A stretch of DNA of 64,000 bases from Turritopsis dohrnii (taxonomy: Eukaryota > Cnidaria > Hydrozoa > Anthoathecata > Oceaniidae), in the NCBI GenBank assembly GCA_027922465.2, contig BQMF02000043.1:1178001-1242000 (forward strand). Direction: 5' to 3'. This document shows, one piece after another, positions 1-10,869 of this stretch. Both the position numbers and the translations under genes were made by a program. The notes beneath the pieces are model-generated. The model had not been told where the DNA came from. It worked only from the letters and a program-made list of their open reading frames with translations, and ran no database searches. How positions within the stretch are numbered: the stretch's first letter is position 1; each line of letters opens with the position of its first letter.

Positions 1-329
1 CATAACAGTACAGTGAAATCAGAGAGTAAAGCGACCATTTCTTGAATTCTGCAGTTTAATAATTCTGGATTCGTATAACCCACCACGAACTTCTCTCGCA
101 AGTGATAAAAACCCAAAATATAATCTTGTGCACTCATTGGTAAACATGACTATTGTCGAGAAAGCGTGAAAATAGGTTCGAGTAAGCAACACACGAAGAT
201 GTCGGAATGATGACGTGACGTCAGTCAATATAAGAGCAATTGTTTGAGCTTGTCCAAATCATATCGAGGTCATCGATATGTTTTGACATTCCCCACTTTC
301 ATAACATGAATGTAACCCCACTATAATTA

Positions 330-463
330 AAGTCTGTTCCAAAAATATGTGGACTGATTTCAGCTTTTATATAAAAACCAGGCTCAAGGGAATTGATGTA
401 ATTTGCTAAATCTGGTTTCCACATGGTAACTGAAATTAGTCCACATATTTTTGGAACAGACTT
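330..463. mobile_element. MITE with 34-bp terminal inverted repeats and TA target duplication
   Basis: Two arms (about 330-362 and 431-463) are reverse complements with one mismatch and begin AAGTCTGTTCCAAAAATATG. A TA dinucleotide flanks each side (328-329 and 464-465), as expected for Tc1/mariner-type insertion. There is no coding capacity. The open frame across it is a by-product of the inverted repeat. The AAGTCTG end is shared with the larger element at 20191-21247. Confidence 0.7.
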
Positions 464-909
464 TATGTACATTATCGTTATCCTATCGAAAGTGTGTGTT
501 ACCCCATCAAAAGTGTGTGTTACCCCATCACGAAGTTTTGACATTCCCCCGAAATTATTTTTTCCGTGATGGCGCTCCATAATATGTACCTCACATTAAT
601 ATGTTCATTTTCAGTTAGTGTGGAACACCCTATATCGCCTGATTTCAAGTAAGGGACTCACGAATAGTGACATTTGAAATAAACAGATCATGAAATTTTA
701 ATAGCTCTTGCTTTGAAATACCGACAAATTTTGAACAACGCGTCATCATCTGAAACGAACAAACTTCTAAAACGCCTTTATTCACAAAACGAGTGTTCAT
801 CTAAAACGACTCGACGACTTGAATTTCGACTTATTGTAAATTGCGTTAACTTCTAAAACGATTCGACGACTTGACAAACGAGATTTTGGCGCCGAATTAA
901 CTTCATAGT

Positions 910-1146
910 GATGAAGTAATTGATATAACTAGAAGGGATTATAAAAACGGATGTACGTTATTCGGATTTGATGTTTCACCAGCTACTTGTCACGGAGGAC
1001 ATCAAGAAATTGTGAAAAGAGGAGCACTTCGAGTGGAAATTGAATTTGCTATGCCATTGCCGAATACAATTACAGTGTTATTGTATGTTGATTTTGATAA
1101 CATCTTAACTGTGGATAAAGCTCGAAACATGTTGAAGAATTATTAA
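910..1146 (+). pseudogene. Polinton/adintovirus F54H12.2-like capsid-associated protein, C-terminal fragment
   Basis: A 78-residue open frame ends with TAA. It has no early methionine and meets a stop just upstream (898-900), so the N-terminal part is missing or decayed. The pattern GFDVSP...KRGALRVEIEFAMPLPNT...VDFDN is typical of the C-terminal part of the capsid-associated protein often annotated F54H12.2-like in animal Polinton/adintovirus elements. A poly-A stretch follows at 1147-1180, then the protease-like ORF. Whether the product is a penton, a minor capsid or another virion protein cannot be told from this fragment. Confidence 0.6.
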
Positions 1147-1196
1147 AAAAAAAAAAAATAAAAAAATAAAAAATAAACACCAATGAACTGCGTTGT

Positions 1197-1564
1197 ATGT
1201 TAACACGTGACTGGAAAATTCGAAAGTTGCTCGTAGACGTTTTTGCATTTCTTAAAGCATTTGTTAAAAGAAATACACTTTTAAATGGTATTGTGAATAA
1301 TCAAGAGTCATCAAAAAGTGGAGAACATTGGCTTTTAATTTATGTCAAAGAAAGTTATATTAATTTTGTCGATTCCTTTGGTAGGCCACCTGAATTTTAT
1401 AACATCCAAAAGAACTTTCTACGAGACCAGTTTTATGCAATACTACTCAACTACAGTCCGCTTTTTCAAACGTGTGTGGTGGTTACACTATCTTTTTCAG
1501 TTTCCATTTTGTTAGAGGAAAATATCTCAGACAAATTCTTGTTCTTATTCACTTGACAATGTGA
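1197..1564 (+). pseudogene. Adenain-like cysteine protease of a Polinton-type element, frame-broken
   Basis: The frame from 1197 shows an N-terminal helix region (DWKIRKLLVDVFA), then GEHWLLIYV with the catalytic His and NFVDSFGRPP with the acidic residue. This is the order of an adenovirus-type (C5 family) protease as found in Polintons. The expected catalytic Cys-Gly block is not in this frame. It is readable in another frame near 1468-1485, so a small indel around 1465-1470 separates His/Asp from Cys. The protein as encoded would lack the nucleophile, hence the pseudogene call. The shifted frame ends at 1562-1564. Role in the family: maturation of virion proteins. Confidence 0.6.
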
Positions 1565-2151
1565 CTCAGTTACGAAAAGCTTCGTGCTAGATTTTATAAA
1601 ATATATCTGTGTTTTTAAATTTATTTAAATTCTTGATTATTTTGTAAAGGATAGAAATGTAAATAATGGTAAGATTGTGAATTTTATTCATAAAATTTAC
1701 CCGAGGAATTTTGTAAAATAGTATATGTATTGAAAAAGAATTATCATTTACCTGAACACGTCTTATTTTTTCATTTGACTTGAATGAAACGAGAAAATTT
1801 TACTAAATGAAATTTTTTTTATCACAGTTAGGCATGAAAACATACACAAAATAACTTAATCTTGCGGGTAATGTGTGAAACTTTACATCTAGAAAGTGTT
1901 TTCTCAGACTTTGGGAATAAAAAACAACTCACAAGTATGGGCTTGCCTTTTTATGTTTTTCAAAGAAATATCTACAAAAAAACCCAACATAAATACACAT
2001 AAAACTACATAAAACTACACGTCACACACATAAAATTAATAGATAAACATAGTAGATATGCATATATGAGTTAAACGGACTTCTCTTTCATACACTGAAT
2101 TACAATATACTCGGTTGTAATTAGTAAATTCAACACTATTATTAACAATTA

Positions 2152-2530
2152 TTAAATCTTTTTAAAAATGCAAAACAAAAGTCCCGATACATGTCCAAGT
2201 AGTGGTGAAGCACGTGCGTATCGTGGAATCCATGATGATGTCATTGCGTAACAATAACCTAGTCCCATCTCATAGTCGTTGTAAAATCTTCCATACGCAT
2301 CATGTAGTATCGCATGCATACAAAATATTCGATGTCGATTTAAACATCGTTCTAACAATTGTGTGAGATAACCGTGGCCAGGTCCAATAAGTCCGATATC
2401 AGGATGTTTCGATATAATTTCATCAAACGGAATAATTCTTTTTAAATAACCATATCCGAGAAATTGATAAGTTAAGGCAGATTTGATTTGCCGAATATTC
2501 AGTGCCGGATTTTTTCTTGTTGAATAATGC
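2152..2530 (-). pseudogene. Accessory ORF of the Polinton-like element
   Basis: A minus-strand open frame of about 125 residues can be read from near 2530 to the stop at 2152 without an ATG at its beginning. It contains IGPGHGYLTQLL and ILHDAYGRFYNDYEMGLGYC. These look like a conserved protein block and sit beside other virus-like ORFs, but I cannot name the family with certainty. The missing start and the neighbours suggest a degraded element gene. Confidence 0.4.
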
Positions 2531-2742
2531 CGTCAATGTAAACACTTAGGTTGAGGAGAGACATGTTTATTGGAGAAATAAAACACAAATGAAAGGAACA
2601 TGTACATTTCATATTAATTTATTCTTATCCACTCTTTATAAACATATACAAAATTTTTAAGAAATTTACATAAAAGTTCTTCAGTTCGTTCGATACATTG
2701 TTCATCGTGGAAAAATACGTCTTGATGTATAAATGCATGTTT

Positions 2743-3039
2743 TCATGTAAAGCATTCTTGACATAACTCGTTGCTTTTTTCAAAGTCTACTGAATAAAAC
2801 AATTTTACAAAATTTTCCGATATGAGCTCTTCAATGGTTTTCATCATACAATCGTGTCGATGTTGGGATGGATGGTCTATCTCACAAGCATAACATCTCA
2901 CTTGATTGAGAAATAGCTTTTTCATTTGCAATGCCACAATTTCACATAATGATCGACGATACGTTGACTGTTGAGAATTTAAATGAAATTCGTCAATAAT
3001 GAGTTCACAGGCAGGAAGAAAGTTCTGACAATCTCTCAT
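2743..3039 (-). CDS. Polinton-associated Cys/His-rich accessory protein (98 aa)
   Basis: An intact 98-residue minus-strand ORF starts with ATG at 3037-3039. Its centre carries a Cys/His cluster, CYACEIDHPSQHRHDCMM, a pattern I associate with small uncharacterised proteins of cnidarian and fish Polinton-like elements. More cysteines sit near the C-terminus (ELCQECFT), so a zinc-binding fold is plausible. The function is unknown. It belongs with the remnant at 900-3040. Confidence 0.45.
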   Translation of the reverse strand: MRDCQNFLPACELIIDEFHLNSQQSTYRRSLCEIVALQMKKLFLNQVRCYACEIDHPSQHRHDCMMKTIEELISENFVKLFYSVDFEKSNELCQECFT

Positions 3040-3289
3040 GTTCTTTTCTATGATTTACTTTATAGTGTTATGATTTTGATTTTATAATTTTGACTGACTC
3101 ATAACTTACAGTGTGCATGCTGATGCAAAACTCTGAATTTTGATTGGTTCATGACTCACAGTGCGTATAGTGGCGCAAAACCGCTATTTTCCTACTACTG
3201 GGAAGCATGCTCGTTCATACACGAGCTCGAATTCGTGGATTCTCATAGGGGGTAAATTTAAGTTTTTATTATTATTATTTTCCAGTCAA

Positions 3290-4328
3290 AAAGCACTAGT
3301 CAATAAACACTTCTAAACTCTTTACTTTCTATACTTCATACCTGTAAACTTTCCAGCATAGTTTCCTGAAACTGAAAAGCATAAATAAAGAAAAAGATTT
3401 CAATACATAACAGTGACAGACAGTGGCGGCAAGCTCTCCTTTCATGTTATTTTCTAAACTTCATAACAGTGGAGCCATTTTGAAATAAAGAAATAAAAGA
3501 ACAGCCAGTTCGTTACCAAAACAAAACTGCTCGTAGGGCATGCAACTTTTTGATCGTTTTAACTCTGTTTTTACTATCTCTTAACGCTGTATTTATAAAT
3601 GCGTTTTTGACTCATGTACTTACGTATATTACTTTGTATCTTTTCCAAACGTTTTCCCACCGAAAAAAGTAAAACATTTTCACCAATGTAAATAATAAAC
3701 ATCATCCTTTCTGCAGCCATTTTTAAACAACTTCACTTCAACTACACTACTTCACTGCTGCACTCTCATAATAAACTATTTGATAACTATAAAAAGAAAT
3801 ACGTAAAATCAGCACACATTTCTATCGTAAAAATAGATTTTCTTCCACTCGTTATTCGTTTGGTTTTCCTCTGAAAAAACCCATATAAAAAACAAACATC
3901 TGTTCAAAAACTTACTTACTCATGTGCCACCTGTACTTCTATTAATCTAAAATACAATAACAAAAAAAGTTTAGCAATAAACACAATAACAAAACGTTTT
4001 ATAATAATAAAACATTCGTATGTATACAAACCTGTGTTTCTTCGTGAAATTCACAACGAAGAAATGAAACTAATTATTAACGAACTAATTTTTGGAAATC
4101 GTCAGCCAATCAAAATAGCGCATTTTAAGAGTTTTCCTTTATTAGCCAATGAAAACGATCAGCGGCGGGTTTTTCCACATATACTAATCGTAAAAAAACG
4201 CTCTCGGCTCTACGTGGTTTTACGACGAAAAGGGAAAAAATAAGAAGGATTTGACCGTTAAAAGAAAAACAAATATATCACTCTCTAAAATAAAAGTGTG
4301 ACACACAAAGCGAATTAGTATAATAAGA
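3290..4328 (-). mobile_element. Non-autonomous Helitron, family X, partial copy
   Basis: This segment closely matches 9520-10869, sharing the blocks near 3312, 3459, 3513 and 3711. Read on the minus strand it starts TCTTATTATACTAATTCGC at 4328 and continues through the family's GAGAGTGA block. The 3-prime hairpin end is missing, so the left limit is approximate. There is no gene. The small open frame at 4034-4243 lies inside the repeat and is not supported as coding. Confidence 0.6.
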
Positions 4329-4369
4329 TAGTATCCCGCGTAAAAGTTTTTTACGGCTTTATTTTCGAA
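4329..4369 (-). mobile_element. 3-prime tip of a family Y Helitron, cut by the LINE
   Basis: On the minus strand this ends with the family Y hairpin (GTAAAA...TTTTAC) followed by CGGGATACTA, directly against the 5-prime TC of the family X copy. Compare 13541 and 18700-18728. The match stops at about 4369, where the LINE begins. Confidence 0.55.
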
Positions 4370-7159
4370 ATGGATGTGCAAGAACAATTAGGTGGACTTG
4401 TCGACGTGTTGACAATTGCAGAGACAAAAATTGATAATTCCTTTCCATCAGCGCAATTTAGCTTTGAAGGATTCAGCCAGCCTTACCGTTTGGATGTCTC
4501 AAATCACAGGGGAGGCCTTTTAACCTATGTCAGTAGTGACATTCCTTCTAGACGTATACTTGATTTCCATTTTCATACTGATATTCAGGCTATTCTTGTA
4601 GAGCTAAATTTTCGCAAACAGAAGTGGTTAGTCTGTAGTATCTATAGACCACCCACTCAAGATAAGGAATTGTTCTTCTCTCAGCTCTCTGCTGCATTAG
4701 ATTTCTATTATGATAAGTATGATAACGTTATTATAAACGGGGATTTCAACCTAGAACCAACTAACCCAGACCTCGCTGATTTTATGGTTTCCCACTCTTT
4801 ATATAATCACATGAGAGAGAAAACTTGTTGGAAATCGTCAGCTGGTACTTGTATCGACCTGATACTATCCAACAAGAAGCACTCTCTTATGCACACAGGG
4901 ACTGTTGAAACTGGGTTGAGTGACCACCATGCATTAATATATACTATGCTTAGAAGTCACTATATGAGGGCACCTCCTCGTAAATTTTCATATAGGAACT
5001 ATAAGAATTTCGATCGGGAGCGTTTTGCATTAGATTTATCTAACAGATTGAACAGTGATATCACTTCTTATGCAGAATTTGAAGAGATATTTGTCAAATT
5101 GTTAGATGAATATGCTCCATTGAAAACTAAGGTAGCTCGAGCAAATAGTCAGCCACATGTCTCCAAAGACCTTAGAAAGGCCATCATGAGACGATCGCAA
5201 CTTAAGAAAGTTGCTAACATCTCAGGCAATTCTGAGGACTTTTTACGATATAAAAGGCAGAGGAATTTTGTAGTAAACCTCAATAGACGAGAAAAGAAAT
5301 CTTTCTACGCAAATTTTGATCATTCCAATCTGAACAGGGGTTTTTGGAAGTCTATAAAACCTTTGTTTAGTGAAAAAAAAACAGGTGCGAAAGAAAGAAT
5401 CATTCTTGTCAAAAAGGATAACATCTTTAGCGACGAACTTGAAGTAGCTAACATATTTAACAATTATTACAATAGAATAACTGACAGTATCCAGGTTCCT
5501 TGCATCCCTAGTGCCGTCACCAGTCAATTGGATCCTATTCTAGCGTCGATAGAGCGCTATGCCTCACATCCTAGCATTGGCGTGATCAAATCTAGATTTG
5601 GTACCAATTCTTCTTTTGATCTTACGCCCATCGAGTCAGATGAGATGTTTAAGGAAATTCTCTCCCTGGATACTGGCAAAAAATCAAGTGGTTCTATACC
5701 AACATCTATTTTCAAATTATCTGCTGCACAGTGTGCCCCTATATTAACTAAACTTTTCAACTCTATGATAAACGATGGCTCAGAATTTCCACATCAACTC
5801 TGCTTGGCCGATATTATCCCTTCTTTTAAGGGAAAAGGTAGCGACGTTGATAAAGGGAATTTTAGACCAATCAGTTTGTTACCTGTTCCATCAAAGGTAT
5901 TTGAGCGCATCATTGTTAGACAGTTGTCCCCGTACTTTGAGGTCTTCCTGTCAAAACTTCTCTGTGGTTTTAGGAAAGGGTACAGCTGCCAGCATGCCCT
6001 TCTTAAAATGTTATATCATTGGGAAAAATCGCTTTCTACATCTGGTAAAGTTGGAGCGGTCTTGATGGATTTATCCAAGGCCTTCGATTGCATGTCACAC
6101 GATCTTTTGATCGCAAAATTGGCAGCTTATGGCGTTGGATACAAAACACTTAGACTGCTTCATAGTTACCTAACTAACAGAAAGCACAGGGTCCGTGTTG
6201 GTTCTACCTTCAGCGAGTGGCTTTACATTCTTATAGGCGTACCACAAAGTTCGGTACTTGGGCCCATATTATTCAACATTTTTATTAACGACTTACTTTT
6301 TATTATCTCTGACGAGTGTTTTATTTGTAACTTTGCAGATGACAATACTTTATACAGTTGTGGGGACAGTATAGATGATATTTTGGAAAATCTGAAAACG
6401 GATCTCGTGTCTGTTGTTGACTGGTTTAGCAACAACGGCATGGTAGCTAACTCGGATAAATTTCAGATGCTTTTACTAGGTGCTGATTATTCTACTGTTG
6501 AACTTCAGCTCGGTTCTGTGATAATTACACCTTCCGATCAAGTTAAGCTTCTTGGCGTAATTCTTGATGCTCAGCTCTCTTTCTATCCTCACGTTCAAGA
6601 AATATGCCGACGAGTTTCATCAAAAACCAAGGTGTTATGTAGGATTAGAAAATATGTTAACGAGTCTACTCTCAATATTCTTTTTAACACGTTTATTATG
6701 CCATACTTCAATTATTGCCCACTAGTGTGGATGTTTTGCAGCAAGCAGGCACATAATCTCGTCGAAAAAACCTATCGGCGAGCTTTGTGTGCGAAAACTG
6801 GATTGCTTCCAAATTACCACTCTGGTTCGGAAATAGTTGAACTGCCGACTATTCATTCTCGGAACCTTTTGCTTCTTGTCGTAGAGGTTTTTAAATCTAT
6901 TCATAAACTGAACCCGCCGCTGATGTGGGGCATATTTGAGACAAAATTTATGAGATATTGTCTCAGACAAGGCCATACATTAAAGGTTCCTTATACGAAT
7001 AGAACCATAGGATTGAACTCCTTTGTGATGCGAGGAAGTTTAGCATGGAACAACCTACCATCCGAGGTGAAGCAAATTACTAGTCTGCCAGACTTCCGCT
7101 CAGCTCTCTCTGCGTCCCAAATTTACTGTCGTTGCAAACTCTGTGTTGCTCACATGTAG
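4370..7159 (+). CDS. LINE ORF2-type protein: endonuclease plus reverse transcriptase (929 aa)
   Basis: This uninterrupted 929-codon frame encodes a jockey/CR1-like non-LTR retrotransposon protein. Residues about 1-200 form the exonuclease-endonuclease-phosphatase domain, with the catalytic Glu in ETKID, SIYRPP, the GDFNL motif and SDHHAL. The reverse transcriptase follows (about 450-740), with FRPISLLP, MDLSKAFDC, GVPQSSVLGP and the catalytic FADDNTLY. The C-terminal part carries AWNNLP and a Cys-rich end (YCRCKLC). The ATG at 4370 lies inside the endonuclease domain, so the first 20-30 residues and any ORF1 are absent, which fits 5-prime truncation. The usual Gly in GVPQGS is Ser here. The lack of stops suggests a recent insertion. 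Confidence 0.9.
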   Translation: MDVQEQLGGLVDVLTIAETKIDNSFPSAQFSFEGFSQPYRLDVSNHRGGLLTYVSSDIPSRRILDFHFHTDIQAILVELNFRKQKWLVCSIYRPPTQDKELFFSQLSAALDFYYDKYDNVIINGDFNLEPTNPDLADFMVSHSLYNHMREKTCWKSSAGTCIDLILSNKKHSLMHTGTVETGLSDHHALIYTMLRSHYMRAPPRKFSYRNYKNFDRERFALDLSNRLNSDITSYAEFEEIFVKLLDEYAPLKTKVARANSQPHVSKDLRKAIMRRSQLKKVANISGNSEDFLRYKRQRNFVVNLNRREKKSFYANFDHSNLNRGFWKSIKPLFSEKKTGAKERIILVKKDNIFSDELEVANIFNNYYNRITDSIQVPCIPSAVTSQLDPILASIERYASHPSIGVIKSRFGTNSSFDLTPIESDEMFKEILSLDTGKKSSGSIPTSIFKLSAAQCAPILTKLFNSMINDGSEFPHQLCLADIIPSFKGKGSDVDKGNFRPISLLPVPSKVFERIIVRQLSPYFEVFLSKLLCGFRKGYSCQHALLKMLYHWEKSLSTSGKVGAVLMDLSKAFDCMSHDLLIAKLAAYGVGYKTLRLLHSYLTNRKHRVRVGSTFSEWLYILIGVPQSSVLGPILFNIFINDLLFIISDECFICNFADDNTLYSCGDSIDDILENLKTDLVSVVDWFSNNGMVANSDKFQMLLLGADYSTVELQLGSVIITPSDQVKLLGVILDAQLSFYPHVQEICRRVSSKTKVLCRIRKYVNESTLNILFNTFIMPYFNYCPLVWMFCSKQAHNLVEKTYRRALCAKTGLLPNYHSGSEIVELPTIHSRNLLLLVVEVFKSIHKLNPPLMWGIFETKFMRYCLRQGHTLKVPYTNRTIGLNSFVMRGSLAWNNLPSEVKQITSLPDFRSALSASQIYCRCKLCVAHM

Positions 7160-7354
7160 GATTCCGGCGAATGAATAAATTCTTAGGATAGTTATTAATT
7201 ACTTTATGGTTTATATATTTCAACATTATTTGTAAATAGAATTTTTATCCTTTTATCTAGTTGGTGTGAGTTAGTACTTTATGTCAATTTGTATATATTG
7301 TTACTATGTAAAACCAACTCTAAATAAAGAAATAAATAAAAAAAAATAAAAAAG
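4370..7354 (+). mobile_element. 5-prime truncated non-LTR retrotransposon (LINE)
   Basis: The element consists of the ORF above, a short 3-prime UTR and an A-rich tail of TAAATAAA-like repeats at about 7320-7354. Its left edge interrupts the family Y Helitron end at 4329-4369. The Helitron does not resume after the tail, so either the insertion came with a deletion or the right flank has diverged. No target-site duplication was seen. Confidence 0.8.
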
Positions 7355-7984
7355 AATAACGAACAGAAAGTGATCAGTGTTGTAAGTACTGTAAACTCTC
7401 TCTAATTCCCTAAACCCTAACCTTAATAAAAAGAAACTGAAGGTGCAGGTACCATAAAATTCGATCCATAAAATTAGAGAGATCGAATTTGGAAGTTCTA
7501 ACTGTATTGCTGAACTCTAAAAAATATAACAAAAAAACACTCTTCACACTTTTAATTAAAAATCTCTATTTATTCCGGCTAAAGCATATTTAGTTCAACA
7601 CTGGAGTTATGAACAGAAAAACTTTTTATCAGAAGATCTGAAACACATCAAAATATTCATAATGAATCTTTCACGATACGATATTATGCAGTAGTAAAAA
7701 TAAATTGTGCGTACAGGTAAACAACAAAAAGATTCAAATCACTGTAACTGTACATGGAATACAAACCCCAGTGTAAATAAAAGCCAAACACGAAAGTCGT
7801 AAAGTGCCAAAATGTGAATGTAAACAATTGCGATCTTCTTTACGAACCCAGAACGTCATGATTAAAAACCATGATATTCATTTCTTCCATCGCGTATTAT
7901 TAGAAAAGTAATGACGCAGAAACCCTATTAATACTATAAGAAAAACAAAACAAACAAACAAAAAAGTTCTAAAGCGTACTTACC
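7355..7984. other. AT-rich spacer, no gene seen
   Basis: No coding signal. A short CCCTAAACCCTAACC run (about 7403-7420) resembles telomeric repeats, and a weak inverted repeat surrounds TCTCTAATT at 7395-7485. Confidence 0.4.
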
Positions 7985-8230
7985 CTAAAAACATTAATAA
8001 ATCTTAATAAACTTTCGTTGTTGTCTTTTATTTCTTGATCTCGCGAACAATCAAAACATTTGAAACGATGAAAATGCAATGTAAAGGTATCTTTCCTTAT
8101 ACTAATCGTAGAAAAATATTAACCGTGGTCTGGCATACTTTTATGAATAAATGGTCGCAAAAACGACCCAAAATTTTAGAGAGTGAACGCGTGAAAAAAA
8201 GCGGATGCACACTCGTAATTAGTATATAGA
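7985..8230 (-). mobile_element. 5-prime part of a Helitron copy
   Basis: On the minus strand it begins TCTATATACTAATTACGAG at 8230, immediately next to the CTAG of the neighbouring copy at 8231-8234. It then has the degraded GAGAGTG block of the family. The far end is unclear. Confidence 0.4.
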
Positions 8231-8344
8231 CTAGTATCTCGGTAAAAACTTTTTTACTCGAACTTAACTTCGAAAACATTAGGTCAAATCCACCATTCCC
8301 GTGTACGTACCCTGTGACGAAAAAATAAATCATAGAATCGCAAC
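8231..8344 (-). mobile_element. Family Y Helitron, 3-prime fragment
   Basis: On the minus strand it ends with hairpin GTAAAAAAG/TTTTTAC, then CGAGATA and CTAG at 8231-8234. The sequence toward 8344 matches the family Y interior (GTGACGAAAA...AATCATAGAATCGCAACT). It then passes abruptly into a family X copy. Confidence 0.55.
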
Positions 8345-10869
8345 TCAAAAACATCCCAGGAGGCGTCGCTCGCCACCCATGTTCAGTATGCGTTGTGTCG
8401 CAGAATTTAACTCTTGCAAAAGTTTCTTTTCAGGCATTAATTTTTTAATTCATTTCTTACATTCAGAAAATTTAAAACAGAAACAAATAGCAACATGGCT
8501 CAGAATATATATTCATACGCAGAAGAGAAGTAACTTTAATGTAAAAATATGCAATATATAACACAGAACCGTTTACTAAGACATACAAAGCCAAACATTG
8601 AATAACATTACAAAAATGATACCTTCCAACTTTTTCTTTTGTTCAAAAGTTACTTCTGGACTGCAACCATTAATGAATTTTTGAAATGATATAGTTAGTT
8701 CTTCCCAAAACCATCAACATCATGATTAAAACCATGAGTTTCATTTCTTCATGCTTTTTTTTTATTGCCTAAAAGAATAATGTTTCAATTTTAATACCGA
8801 AAAAAAAAAAAAGAAACAAAAAAAAAAAGGAAATTCAAGTACGTATTTATCCTAAAAACAATAACTAAGAAGAAAAATTTACACAAAAGATAAAAAGTCA
8901 CAAATAAAATCATAAATTCAAAGTTATATACCTAGGCATAGTACGTAAACGATTACCATAACACAAAATATGCATAAACGGGATAAAATATAAACTTAAG
9001 AAAAATACAGCCAACACTTATTTTTTGTAAGATAGTTTCATTGCACAGTCATTAAGTAAGTAAATCTTAAGTAACCCTCTCGACATTATAACCCATCATG
9101 TGCTTCATTTCTATTTTAACAGATCAAAACATAAAAAAAACATATACAAAAAACCTAATCATGCTATGACGAAATCTAAAGAAAAACAAAACAAAGTAAA
9201 AGAAACTTTGAAAATGTATTAACCTTAAAAATAATAATTAAAAACACAAACGTAATGACAGAATTAGTATAGCTGAAAAATTTTTAACATATGAAAACAT
9301 TCGTGGAGCCATTTTTTATTTCCAGTTCAAAGCTCCTCTCTGCTGGAAAATTCAAAACACAACAGTAAACATTCCTCTTATCATTTATGTATCCACTAAT
9401 ACTAACTGTGTTTAACTAAATAGATACTATTTTAACTTTACCTCTCAATACCAATTCACATCATCATAATCATGTTAGTAAACAATATTGATCATGATCT
9501 GTAGTAGCCATTATCAACTTCTAAACTCTTTTACTTTCTATATTTCATACCTGTAAACAAATTAATAACACTCGATTTACTTTCCAGGATACTTTCCTAT
9601 TGTAAACATACACTTTCTCCTTGCTTACTACTGCAATTCCACTACCATTTTTTATACAGTGAAAGTCATAAAAATGCTTTCTTCGTAACTTCATAACTGT
9701 GGAGCCATTTTGAATTAAATAAAATAAGGAACAAAACATCGTTACCAAAACAAATCATTAACTGCTCGAGGGACATGCATCTTAATGATTTGATCGTTTT
9801 AACTCTGTTTTTACTCTCTTTTAACGCTGTATTTACTAAATCCGTTTGACTCATGTACTTACGTATATTACTTTATATCTTTTCCAAACAATTTCTCTCC
9901 GAAAGAAGTAAAACCATTTTCTTCACCAATGTAAATAAACAGCATCCTTCTGCAGCCATTTTTAAACAACTTCAACTTCATCTACACTACTCTACTGCTG
10001 CACTCCCATAACTATTTGATAACTATAAAAAGAAATACGTAAACAGCTCGTAAAATAAAAATAGACTTCTTCGTTTCGTTTTCCTCTGAAAAAACCTATA
10101 TATAAAAAACAACATCTGTTTAAAAACTCACCTAAGCATGTGGTTATACCTGTTCTTTTATTAATCTAAAATAAAATTTAAAATACAATAACAATAAAAA
10201 GTTTAACAATAAATTGATAACTAAAACGTAAACAAACATTTAAATACATTTAAATACTAACTTCTTGTTCTTCTATTAATCAAAAATAACAGTTTTATAA
10301 TAATACCTTTTGTTCGTTCGATCTTTCTGCAGCTAATTTTTAAAAACTTCACTGCACTTCTTCTGTATATCTAAATATGATTTTTCATTGTAAACAAACA
10401 ACTAACCCGTGTTCTTTTATTAATAAGAGTAAAAGTTTAGCAATAAACACGATGATAAAACGTTTTATAATAATAACAATACCTGTGTTTCTTCGTCAGT
10501 TCTTTCGTCGATTTGCTGCCTAAAACAATCAAATTTAAATTGAAATATTCGTATACAAAAAGAAACACGTCTTCTTCGCGAAGTTTCTTGCTCACGAAAT
10601 GATCGTTGACAAATTTCGAACGAAGAAATTGCATTGCTCGCACTCCTCCAAAGACGTTTTTTCGGCTGATTTCCACTGCGCACAACCAAAAATAACAAAA
10701 CGGAGGAGCATATACTAATCGCGGAAAATCAAAAAAAGTGTCTGTCGCTTTTGGCGTGGTTTTACGACGAAAAGGGAAAAAATAAGAAGGATTTGACCGT
10801 GAAAAAAAAACAAATATGTCACTCTCTAAAATAAAAGTGTGACACACAACGCGAATTAGTATAATAAGA
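8345..10869 (-). mobile_element. Non-autonomous Helitron, family X, near full-length
   Basis: On the minus strand the 5-prime end is TCTTATTATACTAATTCGCG at 10869. The 3-prime end is the GC-rich block GGCGAGCGACGCCTCC near 8350, a damaged version of the intact hairpin at 16030-16051. The interior matches the inverse of the plus-strand copies at 14069-16051 and 16052-18176. There is no protein-coding gene. Confidence 0.65.

Larger units (their letters stand above)
900..3040. mobile_element. Decayed Polinton/adintovirus-like element remnant
   Basis: Four short ORFs of Polinton/Maverick or adintovirus character lie together: a capsid-associated type and an adenain-like protease on the plus strand, and two accessory ORFs on the minus strand. 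All are short, truncated or frame-broken. No DNA polymerase B, integrase or packaging ATPase is visible, and no long terminal inverted repeats were found, so this is a fragment. A copy of its 1545-1630 sequence recurs at 55600-55684. The family assignment rests on remembered family features and the co-occurrence of the ORFs. Confidence 0.6.

Noticed and set aside
4034..4243. 69-aa ORF upstream of the LINE, considered as LINE ORF1
   Set aside because: It sits wholly within the family X Helitron copy and has no RNA-binding or zinc-knuckle motif.
5557..5760. Minus-strand ORFs inside the LINE
   Set aside because: They are antisense shadows of the intact reverse transcriptase frame.
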